Assembly: GCA_965224065.1 (NCBI GenBank)
Contig: CBDCYF010000005.1
Span: 2,170,001-2,234,000 of the forward strand
Length of the DNA: 64,000 bases
Direction: 5' to 3'
From: JAOTZA01 sp965224065
GTDB taxonomy: Bacteria; Acidobacteriota; Thermoanaerobaculia; Multivoradales; JAHEKO01
Shown here: positions 7,614-16,036 of the stretch, one piece after another
Layout of the letters: every line of letters begins with the position of its first letter
How positions within the stretch are numbered: position 1 is the first letter of the stretch
The notes under the pieces: generated by a model
Databases searched by the model: none
Seen by the model: only the letters and a program-made list of their open reading frames with translations
Told to the model about the DNA's origin: nothing
Program-made: the position numbers and the translations under genes

Positions 7614-9833
7614 ATGATCCGCTTTGATCCTCGATTCCTCCTCGCGGCCCTGGCGATTCCCGGATCGCTGACCGCGCAAACGGGGACGCCCACCGACGGT
7701 GGGCAAAGCCGTCCGATCGCCGCCGCGGTCCGGCTGAGCGACACTCCCATCCTCGACGGCGAGGTTGCCGGCGACCCGGCGTGGTCCGGCGCGCCCGCAG
7801 CCACGAATTTCGTGCAGAACACACCGGATGAGGGCGAGCCCGCGACCGAACGCACCGAGGTCTACATCGGCTACACCGACAGCACGCTCTATCTCGGTGT
7901 CATCTGCCACGATCGTGATCCGGCCGGGATTATCGTGGCCGACAGCCGCCGGGACTCCTCGCTCGCCGACACCGACAGCTTCCAGGTGATCTTCGACACC
8001 TACCTGGACGGCCAGAGCGGGTTTGTCTTTGGCACCAACCCGGCCGGGGTCGAATTCGACGGTCAAGTGACCGGAGCCGTGGAGGGCGGCATGAGCTCGG
8101 GAAACACACTCAACCGCAACTGGGACGCCGCTTGGGAAGTGGAAGCTACCACCTCGACAACCGGTTGGAGCGCCGAGCTCGCCATCCCGTTTCGGTCCCT
8201 GCGCTTTCCGCCGGGCAACGAGCAGACCTGGGGAGTCAATTTCCAGCGCAACATCCGGCGCCGCAACGAGATCGCTCACTGGGCGCCGCTCGGGCGCCAG
8301 TTCAACCTCTACTGGGTGTCAGAAGCCGGGCGTCTCGAGGGGGTCGAGCCGCCCAAGCAACGCAATCTGCAGCTCATCCCCTACGCACTCGCCGACGCGA
8401 CAAGGCGGCCGATCGCCACTGCAGACGGCTTCGCGACCGAGACCACCGAAGACGCCGACGGTGGTTTCGACCTCAAATACTCCATCACCCCCAGCTTGAC
8501 CCTGGACGCCACGATCAACACCGACTTCGCACAGGTCGAGGCCGACGAGCAGCAGATCAATCTCGACCGGTTCAACCTCTTTTTTCCCGAGAAGCGGCCG
8601 TTCTTTCTGGAGAACGCGGGTCTCTTTTCGGTGGGCGTCCCCGGGGAGCTACAACTTTTCTTCAGCCGCCGGATCGGACTGGGCCCGCAGGGACGGGAGA
8701 TTCCGATCGACGGTGGCCTCCGCCTCTCCGGCAAGCTCGGCCGCAACAACGTCGGGCTCTTGGCCATGAGGGTCGAGGAGTCAGAAGGCCTGACGGCGCG
8801 CAACGATTTCACCGTGGCCCGCTACAGCCGCGATTTGCCCAACCGCTCGTCCATCGGCGCGATGCTCGTCAGCCGCGGTGGCGGTGGGTCACTCGCCGGC
8901 CCGGACGACACCAACCGCACGTTCGCAATCGACGGCCAATGGGGAATCGGAAAGTACGGCCAGATCCTCGGCTTTGTCGCCCAGACCGACACGCCGGGGG
9001 TCAACGGGGATGACCACGCCTACCGGGTTGGTGGCCGCTACGACTCCGACACTTGGATTGCCTCGGTCAACTACACTGAAGTCGCCGAGAGCTTTAACCC
9101 CGAGGTCGGATTTCTGAGCCGTCGCGGCTACCGCAAGCCTGACGTTTTCGCGCTCTACCGCATTCGTCCCGAGAAACTCTGGGGGCTTCACGAGCTGCGC
9201 CCACATATCTCGTATTCGGGGTTCTGGGACTTCGACGACTTTCAGGAAACCGGGTTTTTGCACGTCGACAACCACTGGGAGTGGAAAAACGGTTTCGAAG
9301 TCCACACCGGCGTCAACTTCCGTCACGAAGGCGTCAAGGAGCCCTTCGAGATCTTCCCCGGCGTGGTCGTGCCCGCCGCGACCTACAAGGACGACGAGGT
9401 TCAGCTCGTCTTTCAGACCAACGAGGCGAAAGCGCTGGCGTTCGAAACGCGGCTCACCGTCGGCGGCTTCTTTGGCGGCGACCGGGTCCGTCTCACGCCC
9501 GAGCTGGAGTTCCGCATCCGCGAGCGCTTCAACGGCGAGCTCGAATGGGACTACAACGACATCGAGCTGTCGGGTGGCGCCTTCGAGACCAACCTCGGCC
9601 GGCTGCGGCTCAACTATTCTTTTACGCCGCGAATCTTTGTCCAGACACTGGTGCAGTACAACGACCGGGCCGATGCCTGGGCGACCAATTTGCGTTTTGC
9701 CTGGCTCCAGCAGGCCAACACGGGTCTTTTTGTCGTCTACGACGAGGTGCGCGACATCGGCTCCACAGGGATCGGGATTCCCGGACGCAGCCTGATCGTC
9801 AAGTACAGCCGGTTGGTCGATTTGCTGCGGTAG
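7614..9833 (+). CDS. Secreted CBM9-like / DUF5916 beta-barrel protein
   Basis: 739 residues with an N-terminal signal peptide (hydrophobic residues 8-21, AQT cleavage region). Residues about 35-215 match the carbohydrate-binding family 9-like fold: ILDGEVAGDPAW, VYIGYTDSTLYLGV, DSFQVIFDTYLDG, WSAELAIPFRSLRF. The remainder is the DUF5916 region (NINTDFAQVEADEQQINLDRF, FPEKRPFFLENAGLF, FFSRRIG), then alternating amphipathic strands ending KYSRLVDLLR, which suggests an outer-membrane barrel. Such proteins are common in Bacteroidota and Acidobacteriota and are often annotated as hydrolases or TonB-associated, without experimental proof. No transporter or glycosidase gene adjoins it. Confidence 0.82.
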   Translation: MIRFDPRFLLAALAIPGSLTAQTGTPTDGGQSRPIAAAVRLSDTPILDGEVAGDPAWSGAPAATNFVQNTPDEGEPATERTEVYIGYTDSTLYLGVICHDRDPAGIIVADSRRDSSLADTDSFQVIFDTYLDGQSGFVFGTNPAGVEFDGQVTGAVEGGMSSGNTLNRNWDAAWEVEATTSTTGWSAELAIPFRSLRFPPGNEQTWGVNFQRNIRRRNEIAHWAPLGRQFNLYWVSEAGRLEGVEPPKQRNLQLIPYALADATRRPIATADGFATETTEDADGGFDLKYSITPSLTLDATINTDFAQVEADEQQINLDRFNLFFPEKRPFFLENAGLFSVGVPGELQLFFSRRIGLGPQGREIPIDGGLRLSGKLGRNNVGLLAMRVEESEGLTARNDFTVARYSRDLPNRSSIGAMLVSRGGGGSLAGPDDTNRTFAIDGQWGIGKYGQILGFVAQTDTPGVNGDDHAYRVGGRYDSDTWIASVNYTEVAESFNPEVGFLSRRGYRKPDVFALYRIRPEKLWGLHELRPHISYSGFWDFDDFQETGFLHVDNHWEWKNGFEVHTGVNFRHEGVKEPFEIFPGVVVPAATYKDDEVQLVFQTNEAKALAFETRLTVGGFFGGDRVRLTPELEFRIRERFNGELEWDYNDIELSGGAFETNLGRLRLNYSFTPRIFVQTLVQYNDRADAWATNLRFAWLQQANTGLFVVYDEVRDIGSTGIGIPGRSLIVKYSRLVDLLR

Positions 9834-10083
9834 AGAGGGCGCGCACAAGGGCTGCCGGAGCGGCGCCGATTGACGGCCACGTCACAGGCGGTCCTCTTTT
9901 GCTCCCAACGGCAACGGCCAGCCGCGGGTCGAAAGCGGCTACTGTGACGCGCACGACACGGAAGGAAAAGATTACTGTAAACATGACAAGGTTGGCGGTG
10001 CCACCGAGCGGCTACACCTCGCCGACTTACTTTCCAAAGGGGAAAAACTTGTTGCCTTTTACAGTGATGGACACCCGGCGTCC
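9834..10083. other. 250-bp intergenic region with open frame into the GGDEF gene
   Basis: No repeat or RNA gene is recognised. The reading frame of the next gene remains open upstream to 9874 (stop at 9871), and its last 50 or so codons (for example HLADLLSKGEKLVAFYSDG) look coding, but no ATG, GTG or TTG occurs in that frame. The stretch around 9961-9990 is locally AT-rich and could hold the promoter. Confidence 0.45.
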
Positions 10084-11385
10084 ATGGGGCTCTGCAGCAT
10101 GATTCGACGATTGGAGGCAGAAGAGCTACAGGCTTTTGTCGATGCCATTGCGGCCAGCGTCGCCGTTCTGGAGCACGACCCCACCGGGCACCATCTCGTC
10201 CGCGTCTGCAACGATCGGTTTCGGCAAATGGTCGAGGGTGGAAGTCCTTTGACCCGAACGACCCCCTTTGCGTTGAAAGACCTGCTGCCCGGCTATGCCC
10301 GGCGTCCCTTTGCCGAGGCCATCGACAACTGCTACAACACCACGGAACCGTTGGAATTCGAGCAGGTCTACGACCTGCGCGACGGCACACGCTGGTGGCG
10401 CTACACGGCTACGCCGGTCCTCGAGCCCTCCAACGAAATGTACCGGGTTCTGTTGACGGGTCTCGACATCACGTCAAAGATCGAGCTGGAGCACGAGCTG
10501 CGATTCACCAGCTCCCGTTTCGCCTCAGTGATCGCCGCGGCCTACGACGGTATCGTGACGATTGACCAGCGGGCTCGGATCACGCTGTTCAACCAGGCCG
10601 CCGAGCAACTCTTCGGCTACTCGGAAGAGGAGCTTCTCGGTCAACACCTCAACGTCCTCTTGCCCGAGGACAATCGAGAACACCACGACGCCTACATCGA
10701 CCAGTTTGGCCGCTCACCGGTGCCGTCGCGGCAGATGGACGAGCGCGGGCGGATCTTTGGCCGTCACAAAGACGGAACCGTATTCCCCGTCGAGATCGCG
10801 ATCTCGAAGATCAACGTCGGCGGCTTGATCGAGTTCACGGCGATCATCCGCGACATCAGCGACCGCGTTCGTCTGATGGACATTCTCGAGCAGCAGGCCA
10901 AGCTCGACCCGCTGACCGGGGTACCCAACCGCCGGGAATTCCGCGAACAGGGCGAGCCGGCGTTCCAGCAGGCTCAGCCCGGCGCGTTCTCACTGCTCAT
11001 TCTGGATGTGGACCGTTTCAAGAACATCAACGACACGCACGGGCACGACCGGGGCGACGATGTCTTGCGAGCGCTAGCCGCCACCGCCGCCTCGACCGTC
11101 CGCCACCTCGACGTCTTCGCCCGCTTGGGCGGCGAGGAGTTCGCGGTCTTGATGCCGGACACCGGTGACACGCAGGCCTCCGCTACGGCCGAACGCATCC
11201 GGCGGATCTACGACGAGCAGGCCTTCGAGCATGAGTGGAACGGTGAGCCGATCCCCTTTACCGTCAGTGTCGGGGTGGCGACCAAGACAGAAAGCGACGC
11301 CGATTTCGACGCGTTGCTCAAGCGTGCCGACACGGCGCTCTACCGGGCCAAGGAGTCGGGGAGAAACCGGGTCGAGGTGGACTAG
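10084..11385 (+). CDS. Diguanylate cyclase with two PAS domains
   Basis: 433 residues. The first PAS-like domain (about 12-140) ends with LLTGLDITSKIELE. The second (about 145-280) has YDGIVTIDQRARITLFNQAAEQLFGYSEEEL and ends IIRDISDR. The GGDEF domain follows (about 290-430), with DPLTGVPNRR, LDVDRFKNINDTHGHDRGD and the active-site signature GGEEF. RxxD (RHLD) lies five residues before GGEEF, the position of the inhibitory c-di-GMP site, so product inhibition is expected. No transmembrane segment and no EAL domain: a cytoplasmic c-di-GMP synthase sensing an unknown signal. Start is uncertain (ATG at 10084 or 10099, or an N-terminus further upstream). Confidence 0.9.
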   Translation: MGLCSMIRRLEAEELQAFVDAIAASVAVLEHDPTGHHLVRVCNDRFRQMVEGGSPLTRTTPFALKDLLPGYARRPFAEAIDNCYNTTEPLEFEQVYDLRDGTRWWRYTATPVLEPSNEMYRVLLTGLDITSKIELEHELRFTSSRFASVIAAAYDGIVTIDQRARITLFNQAAEQLFGYSEEELLGQHLNVLLPEDNREHHDAYIDQFGRSPVPSRQMDERGRIFGRHKDGTVFPVEIAISKINVGGLIEFTAIIRDISDRVRLMDILEQQAKLDPLTGVPNRREFREQGEPAFQQAQPGAFSLLILDVDRFKNINDTHGHDRGDDVLRALAATAASTVRHLDVFARLGGEEFAVLMPDTGDTQASATAERIRRIYDEQAFEHEWNGEPIPFTVSVGVATKTESDADFDALLKRADTALYRAKESGRNRVEVD

Positions 11386-11744
11386 TCGGAGCCGCCGAGG
11401 ATCTCTCGGATCGAGGACGCGTCGTAAAAGCCCCGGATCTCCTGGATGGCATCTCCCTCGACACGGACCCAGTCACAGGCTTCGACCACGCCTTTTGGGG
11501 TCGTGTTCTCGTACAGGACCGCCGCCTGATTCCCGCTGGCGATCACATCCTTGACCGAAAGCTCCGACACGCTCTTGCGCGCCATCGGCTCGACCTCGGC
11601 GAGGTAGTTGTCGCGGCCGTCGTATCGCCCCAAGGGACTAACGTGGACAAAGTCGGGGGCCAGCCGCTGCCGAAGCCATTCCATGTCGTACTTGGCCCAT
11701 GCCTCGATCCAACCTACGGCCAACTCTGCGGTGCGTTCACTCAT
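11382..11744 (-). CDS. SnoaL/NTF2-like protein
   Basis: 120 residues from the ATG at 11744, preceded by an AGGAGA Shine-Dalgarno sequence. The frame extends further upstream but overlaps the neighbouring gene. The fold is recognisable from WIEAWAKYDMEWLRQRLAPDFVHVSPLGRYDGRDNYL and the C-terminal DWVRVEGDAIQEIRGFYD, an alpha+beta cone as in SnoaL-like and ketosteroid-isomerase-like proteins. Members bind small ligands, and function varies too much to assign. It lies 38 bases after the Rieske-associated OB-like gene and may be the last gene of that operon. Its stop overlaps the stop of the convergent diguanylate cyclase by 4 bases (shared CTAG). Confidence 0.72.
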   Translation of the reverse strand: MSERTAELAVGWIEAWAKYDMEWLRQRLAPDFVHVSPLGRYDGRDNYLAEVEPMARKSVSELSVKDVIASGNQAAVLYENTTPKGVVEACDWVRVEGDAIQEIRGFYDASSIREILGGSD

Positions 11745-11782
11745 CGCCGATCTCCTTTCTTGGTTGGTAGCCCGACCCGTGG

Positions 11783-12538
11783 TCAGAGCCGCCGGTAGCG
11801 TGCCGGATCGGCGGCGAGGATCAGCAGATCGCCGCGGCGGCGAACCTGTCCGGTGATCTCGACCGGCTCGGCGACAAAGTCGAGTACCCGGTCGTTGACG
11901 GCAGCGCCGTCCTCGTCGGTGAGCAGAAAATGACGGTAGTCCCCGTCCGCGGTCTCGACCCTCAAGACCGGAGGGATGCCCCCGCTGATACAGCGGGTGG
12001 CGCAGGCGCGGTGGGGCTTGCCGCGGCCGGGCTTCATCACCCCCAGAAAACACTTGCTGTCGACGATCTCGCCGCGCAGGGTCCGGCGGCCGAGATCGAC
12101 CACGGCCTGGCGGCTCGCCTGCCTCTGCTCGAGCGGTTCGACGCTGCCCGCGACCATTTCGATCATGTGCTCGCCTTCGCGGTAGATGAGCGAGCCCCGG
12201 AGGCGTACCCGCTGCCCCTCGAGCCCCCCGGTCTCGGGCTCAGCGCCGTGCTTGCCAAAAGCGACGAGCAGGAACCGCGCGGCGGTCGTCTCTCCGAGCT
12301 GCACCGGGGCATCGAGCAGGAGCACCGGGTGCGGCCGCTCGCTCACGACGCCTTCGAAATCGCGAACCACCCCGAACTCGAAGACCCCGGGATCGAAGCG
12401 GTCCTGCAAGACGGCCAGTGCCGCCGCGACGCCCGCTCCGGCCACCAGCAGCAAAACGACGACACGCCGTAGAAAGCCCGCCAGCCCGGCCGGGGCCTGT
12501 TTCTGATAGCCGACATAGAAGTCGTCGCGGCCGCTCAT
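11783..12538 (-). CDS. Membrane-anchored tandem OB-like protein with Cys/His motif, unknown function
   Basis: 251 residues. The ATG at 12538 overlaps the stop of the upstream gene (ATGA). One membrane helix (about 24-44) anchors two beta-rich halves that look like OB-type domains: about 50-135 (EGVVSERPHPVLLL, GQRVRLRGSLIYREGEHMIEM) and about 150-251 (LRGEIVDSKCFLGVMKPG through LDFVAEPVEITGQVRRRGDLLIL). The second half carries C-x10-H-x2-C-x3-C (SKCFLGVMKPGRGKPHRACATRC), which could bind a metal, heme or cofactor. I do not recognise a named family. Its place directly after the Rieske-cytochrome gene suggests a periplasmic partner or assembly factor. Confidence 0.6.
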   Translation of the reverse strand: MSGRDDFYVGYQKQAPAGLAGFLRRVVVLLLVAGAGVAAALAVLQDRFDPGVFEFGVVRDFEGVVSERPHPVLLLDAPVQLGETTAARFLLVAFGKHGAEPETGGLEGQRVRLRGSLIYREGEHMIEMVAGSVEPLEQRQASRQAVVDLGRRTLRGEIVDSKCFLGVMKPGRGKPHRACATRCISGGIPPVLRVETADGDYRHFLLTDEDGAAVNDRVLDFVAEPVEITGQVRRRGDLLILAADPARYRRL

Positions 12539-13593
12539 CGGGTGCCTTCCTGAGCCGCGCCGATCGTCGCCGGCTCGACCGGGGTTCCTGCCGGGTTGGG
12601 CCGCGGATGGACCAGCACGCGATCCCCTTCGACTCGCACGCGGAAGGTCGGGACCTTCTCGGTAAACGGAGGCGGTGAAGAGCCGTTCTCCGGCCGGTAC
12701 TGGAACCCGTGCCAGGGGCAGGTAATGCATCCGTCGATGATCCTGCCCTCGCCGAGCGGGCCATTCTGATGCTGACAGACATTCGAGACCACCGAGATCT
12801 TGCCGTCGTAGCGAAAGACCGCCACCCGCTCGCCCGCCAGGCAGACGATACGAGCACGCTTCTCGGCGATGTCACCCACCCGGCAGGCTTCGACATAGCC
12901 ATCCGCGTCTCCAGCCGCCTGAAGCTCGCGGTCGCCGGCGCGCTCGCGCCAGCCCGCCACCAGATGGAGTCCGAGCACCCAGACCAGACCCAGCCCAAGC
13001 AGGCCGGCCAACACCGGGTGCCGCTCGGATTGCAGTACGCCGAGCGCCACGTGGAGCACGATCAGCCCGTAGGCAACGTAGACCATCATATGGAGCGTCT
13101 TCCACACCGGCGCCGTCAGGTTGGCGAGCCAGAAATCGTGGCTGGTCGCGGCCATCAAGAAGAGGATCGCCAGCGCCGCCAGCCCCAGCGGCTGGAACGG
13201 AAACTGCGCCAGATCCCCCCAGCGACCGTTCGAGGTCAAGACGCTCACCAGCGGGTTGACGTCGCCGAGAGCGTGAAACTGGAAGATCGAAAAACCGCCG
13301 TGGACGAGCGCGAGAAAGAACAGAGTCACGCCCATGTGGCGGCGGTTGTAGAGCAGCGGCAGAAAGCGCGTGTCGAGCCGGCAAAGCGGGCCGATCGAAA
13401 GAATGACATGGAGCAGCAGCAGCGCCGCAGTGCCGAAGGCGCGGATGAGAAGCGTTTCGACGGTGGCGTTGGGACGCGCCAGCGCCCCCAGTCCCACAAA
13501 CACCACCAGATACAGGAGCACCCCGGCGAGAAGCGCGCGGTCGTAGATCTTCTTCTGCCGGTTCCAGCCGACAAACCGGTAAGCGTGGCTCAT
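12535..13593 (-). CDS. Ferric-reductase-like membrane cytochrome fused to a Rieske domain
   Basis: 352 residues. Six transmembrane helices occupy about residues 17-215. Histidines within or beside them (His62, 98, 152, 168, 181) are candidate b-heme ligands, as in ferric reductase/MsrQ-type domains. From about 230 a soluble Rieske [2Fe-2S] domain follows, with C273-x-H275 and C292-x2-H295 in the standard CxH...CPWHG arrangement. The fusion implies electron transfer between a membrane heme and a 2Fe-2S centre. Direction and side of the membrane are not decidable here. It overlaps both neighbours by 4 bases (ATGA), so translation is likely coupled. Its Rieske domain resembles the one in the TPP-dependent enzyme two genes upstream. 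Confidence 0.85.
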   Translation of the reverse strand: MSHAYRFVGWNRQKKIYDRALLAGVLLYLVVFVGLGALARPNATVETLLIRAFGTAALLLLHVILSIGPLCRLDTRFLPLLYNRRHMGVTLFFLALVHGGFSIFQFHALGDVNPLVSVLTSNGRWGDLAQFPFQPLGLAALAILFLMAATSHDFWLANLTAPVWKTLHMMVYVAYGLIVLHVALGVLQSERHPVLAGLLGLGLVWVLGLHLVAGWRERAGDRELQAAGDADGYVEACRVGDIAEKRARIVCLAGERVAVFRYDGKISVVSNVCQHQNGPLGEGRIIDGCITCPWHGFQYRPENGSSPPPFTEKVPTFRVRVEGDRVLVHPRPNPAGTPVEPATIGAAQEGTR

Positions 13594-13727
13594 CGCTGGG
13601 CCTCGACTAAGTTCTCTTCATACGGGCGCTCGGGCCTGGCCGCCAGCGCCGCGAGAAAAAGCACCAGGGCCACCACCGCGATGATCGCCACCAGCCAGAA
13701 ATGGCGTCGGCGCAGCGGCCGGATCAC
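13590..13727 (-). CDS. 45-residue single-pass membrane peptide
   Basis: A GTG start at 13727 overlaps the previous stop (GTGA) and follows AAGGAGA at good spacing, and its own stop overlaps the next ATG. The peptide has a basic N-terminus (RPLRRRHF), one strong hydrophobic helix (WLVAIIAVVALVLFLAALAA) and an acidic tail. The tight coupling on both sides makes a real gene likely despite the size. Small single-helix proteins often stabilise membrane oxidase or cytochrome complexes, and that is the inferred role here. No known family recognised. Confidence 0.65.
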   Translation of the reverse strand: MIRPLRRRHFWLVAIIAVVALVLFLAALAARPERPYEENLVEAQR

Positions 13728-14017
13728 CGCCGCGTCTCCTTGTGCGACGAAAAGACCGGCCGGCCGGAGCGCGTGAGGTCTCGGTGAGGGTTGCGCTCTT
13801 CCGGGGGCGACGCGCCCCGAATCCACCGCCGCGCCAGCAGCGGCCACAAGGCCGCGGTCGCGGGCAAGATCGCCAGCCGGAACCCCCAGCTACCGCCCAC
13901 GGCCTGCGGGTCGATCCGCTGAGCGCCGCGGATCACAAAGGCAATCCCAAAGAGGAGACCTATGCCCAGGTACACGCCGGTTACGAGTAGCAGCCAACTC
14001 GCGATTGTCTCGGTCAT
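13724..14017 (-). CDS. 97-residue small membrane protein, unknown function
   Basis: Two hydrophobic stretches (about residues 5-30 and 45-63) are followed by a long basic, hydrophilic tail rich in Arg and Pro. Not assigned to a family. It begins 30 bases after the TPP-dependent enzyme and its stop overlaps the GTG of the 45-residue peptide. It is thus embedded between the soluble Rieske enzymes and the membrane cytochrome. A structural subunit linking the two is a plausible but untested role. Confidence 0.6.
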   Translation of the reverse strand: MTETIASWLLLVTGVYLGIGLLFGIAFVIRGAQRIDPQAVGGSWGFRLAILPATAALWPLLARRWIRGASPPEERNPHRDLTRSGRPVFSSHKETRR

Positions 14018-14047
14018 CTGTTCCGCCGGTTTTGGAGGTTCACGCCT

Positions 14048-16018
14048 TCAGACCAGCTCCGGATCGGCCACGACCTCGACCAGGCTGGGACCGTCGTGCG
14101 CCAGTGCCCTGTCTAGCGCTTCGTCCAGGTCCTCCTTGTCGGTCACCCGGATACCCAGGGCCCCGCACAGCTCCGCGTATTTCGAGAAATCCGGATTGTG
14201 AAGCGAGGTCTGCCAAACCTCCCAGTTGCCCGATCGCTGCTCCTTGGAGATCTTGCCCAGCTCCGAGTTGTTGAGCAGCACGTGGGTGATGTTCATGCCG
14301 TACTTGACCGCGGTGGTGATCTCGCCCAGATACTGGCCAAAGCCGCCGTCGCCGGTCACCGCCACCACCGGGCGGCCCTTGAAGCGCGGATCGTCTTCCT
14401 GGGTCGCCGCCCACGCCCCCATCGCCGCCGGATAGCCAAAGCCGATCGAGCCCAGATACCCCGACATCAAAACGGCCTGCCGGCTGCATTCGAAGTAGCG
14501 CCCGAACGAGTAGGTGTTGTTGCCGACGTCGACCGCGATGACGGCGTCCTCGGGCACCTTGCGGTTCATGGCGGCAAACACCGCCGAGGACGAGACGCCC
14601 CGGCCGCGCTCTTCGGCCTGGCGCCGCTCCTTCTCGTGGCGCCAGATGGCCCACCGCTCGGCGATCTCGGGCCGCTGGTCGACCGTATCGATCCCGTCGC
14701 CCAGCTCGTCTCGCAACAGCCGCGCGGTCACCCCGATCTCGCCCCACACCGGCACCTTGACGGCGTGGAACTTGCCCAGGATCATCGGGTCGTAGTCGAC
14801 CTGGACGATCGGACGCTTGGGGGTGATCCCGGTGTGGTTCGAAAAGCTGGCGCCAAAGACCAGCAGGGCGTCGGACTCGTTCATGAAGTAGCTGGCGATC
14901 GGCGTGCCGCTCCGGCCCAGGACGCCACAGCCCAGCGTGTGGTGGTCCGAAACCAGGCCCTTGCCCTTGAAGGTGGTGAGCACCGGGCTGTTCAAACGCT
15001 CGGCCAGCTCGAGGATGGCATCCATCTCGAAGCGGGCGCCGTGGCCAACGATGATCACCGGCCGCTTCGATCCGCGGATCACATCGAGTGCCCGGTCCAG
15101 GGACTCTCGGGGGGGCGCAATCTCGCGCGGCGCCACCCGACCCTCAGGGCGGCTCGCTTTGGCATTGGGCGGCGCTTCGAGCGTCTGGACCTCGTCGGGA
15201 AAGATGAGATGCGACACGCCCCGGTTGAGGATGGCGCTCTTGGCCGCCAGGTTGACCAGCTCGGCGTGGCGGGAGGTGTGGAGCACCGGCTGGCTCCACT
15301 GGGCGACCTTGCCAAAGGCCGCCGACAGATCGACCTCCTGAAACGCCCCCGGCCCGAGCACCTGGGTATCCACCTGGCCGGTGAGCGCAAGGACCGGCGA
15401 ACGGTCCACGTTGGCGTCCCACAGGCCGGTCAGCAGATTGGTCGCGCCCGGCCCGGCGATGGCCAGACAGGCTGCCGGCCGGCCGGTCAGCTTGCCGTAG
15501 GCCGAGGCGGCAAACGACGCCGCGGCCTCGTGGCGGATGCCGTAGAACGTCAGGTTGCCGGCCTCCTCCTGCCGTCGCAGCGCGTCGGCCAGACCGAGGT
15601 TGGAGTGCCCGACCATGCCCCAGACATGGCGGATGCCCCAGTTGACCATCGTCTCGGCCATCACGTCGGTCACCGTCGGGACGTGAGTCTCCTCGGGCGC
15701 AAAACCGACATAGACACCGTCCTTGCGCTCTTCGACCGGGAACGTCGCCACCCCGTCGTCAAAGCCCGGAGCCTTACCGGTGAGCGGATCGTAGTCCCAA
15801 CCATGCCAGGGGCATCGCAGCAGACCGTTCTCGATCGAGCCCTCTCCCAACGGCCCGCCCTGGTGGGGACAGCGATTGTCGAGCGCGCCGTACTCGCCGT
15901 TGTGACGCGTCATACAGACCGTGGTGTGCTCGCAGGTCACCGGCTTGACCCGGCCTTCGGCCAGCTCGTCCGGTTCTAAAACCTTCAGCCAGACTCTTTC
16001 GCTGGTGTCGCTCGGCAT
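14048..16018 (-). CDS. Thiamine-diphosphate enzyme with N-terminal Rieske domain
   Basis: 656 residues. Residues 1-110 are a Rieske ferredoxin domain: C50-x-H52 and C69-x2-H72 (RCPHQGGPLGEG, CPWHGWDYDP). From about 115 the protein is a full-length TPP enzyme of the acetolactate synthase/pyruvate oxidase type: the HE of GIRHEAAA (catalytic Glu), AGPGATNLL, a middle domain with VIIVGHGARF, and a C-terminal GDGGFGQYL...NNSELG cofactor site. The fused 2Fe-2S centre suggests that electrons from a 2-oxo acid or its hydroxyalkyl-TPP intermediate pass to a redox partner, as in pyruvate oxidases, not simple C-C ligation. The substrate is unknown. It sits 18 bases after the FMN/Rieske gene. Confidence 0.85.
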   Translation of the reverse strand: MPSDTSERVWLKVLEPDELAEGRVKPVTCEHTTVCMTRHNGEYGALDNRCPHQGGPLGEGSIENGLLRCPWHGWDYDPLTGKAPGFDDGVATFPVEERKDGVYVGFAPEETHVPTVTDVMAETMVNWGIRHVWGMVGHSNLGLADALRRQEEAGNLTFYGIRHEAAASFAASAYGKLTGRPAACLAIAGPGATNLLTGLWDANVDRSPVLALTGQVDTQVLGPGAFQEVDLSAAFGKVAQWSQPVLHTSRHAELVNLAAKSAILNRGVSHLIFPDEVQTLEAPPNAKASRPEGRVAPREIAPPRESLDRALDVIRGSKRPVIIVGHGARFEMDAILELAERLNSPVLTTFKGKGLVSDHHTLGCGVLGRSGTPIASYFMNESDALLVFGASFSNHTGITPKRPIVQVDYDPMILGKFHAVKVPVWGEIGVTARLLRDELGDGIDTVDQRPEIAERWAIWRHEKERRQAEERGRGVSSSAVFAAMNRKVPEDAVIAVDVGNNTYSFGRYFECSRQAVLMSGYLGSIGFGYPAAMGAWAATQEDDPRFKGRPVVAVTGDGGFGQYLGEITTAVKYGMNITHVLLNNSELGKISKEQRSGNWEVWQTSLHNPDFSKYAELCGALGIRVTDKEDLDEALDRALAHDGPSLVEVVADPELV

Positions 16019-16036
16019 GGATCTCTTCGCCGCCCG

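Noticed and set aside
9834..10083. A c-di-GMP riboswitch upstream of the diguanylate cyclase
   Set aside because: The conserved GEMM core words and their spacing are not found, and no terminator-like stem precedes the start.
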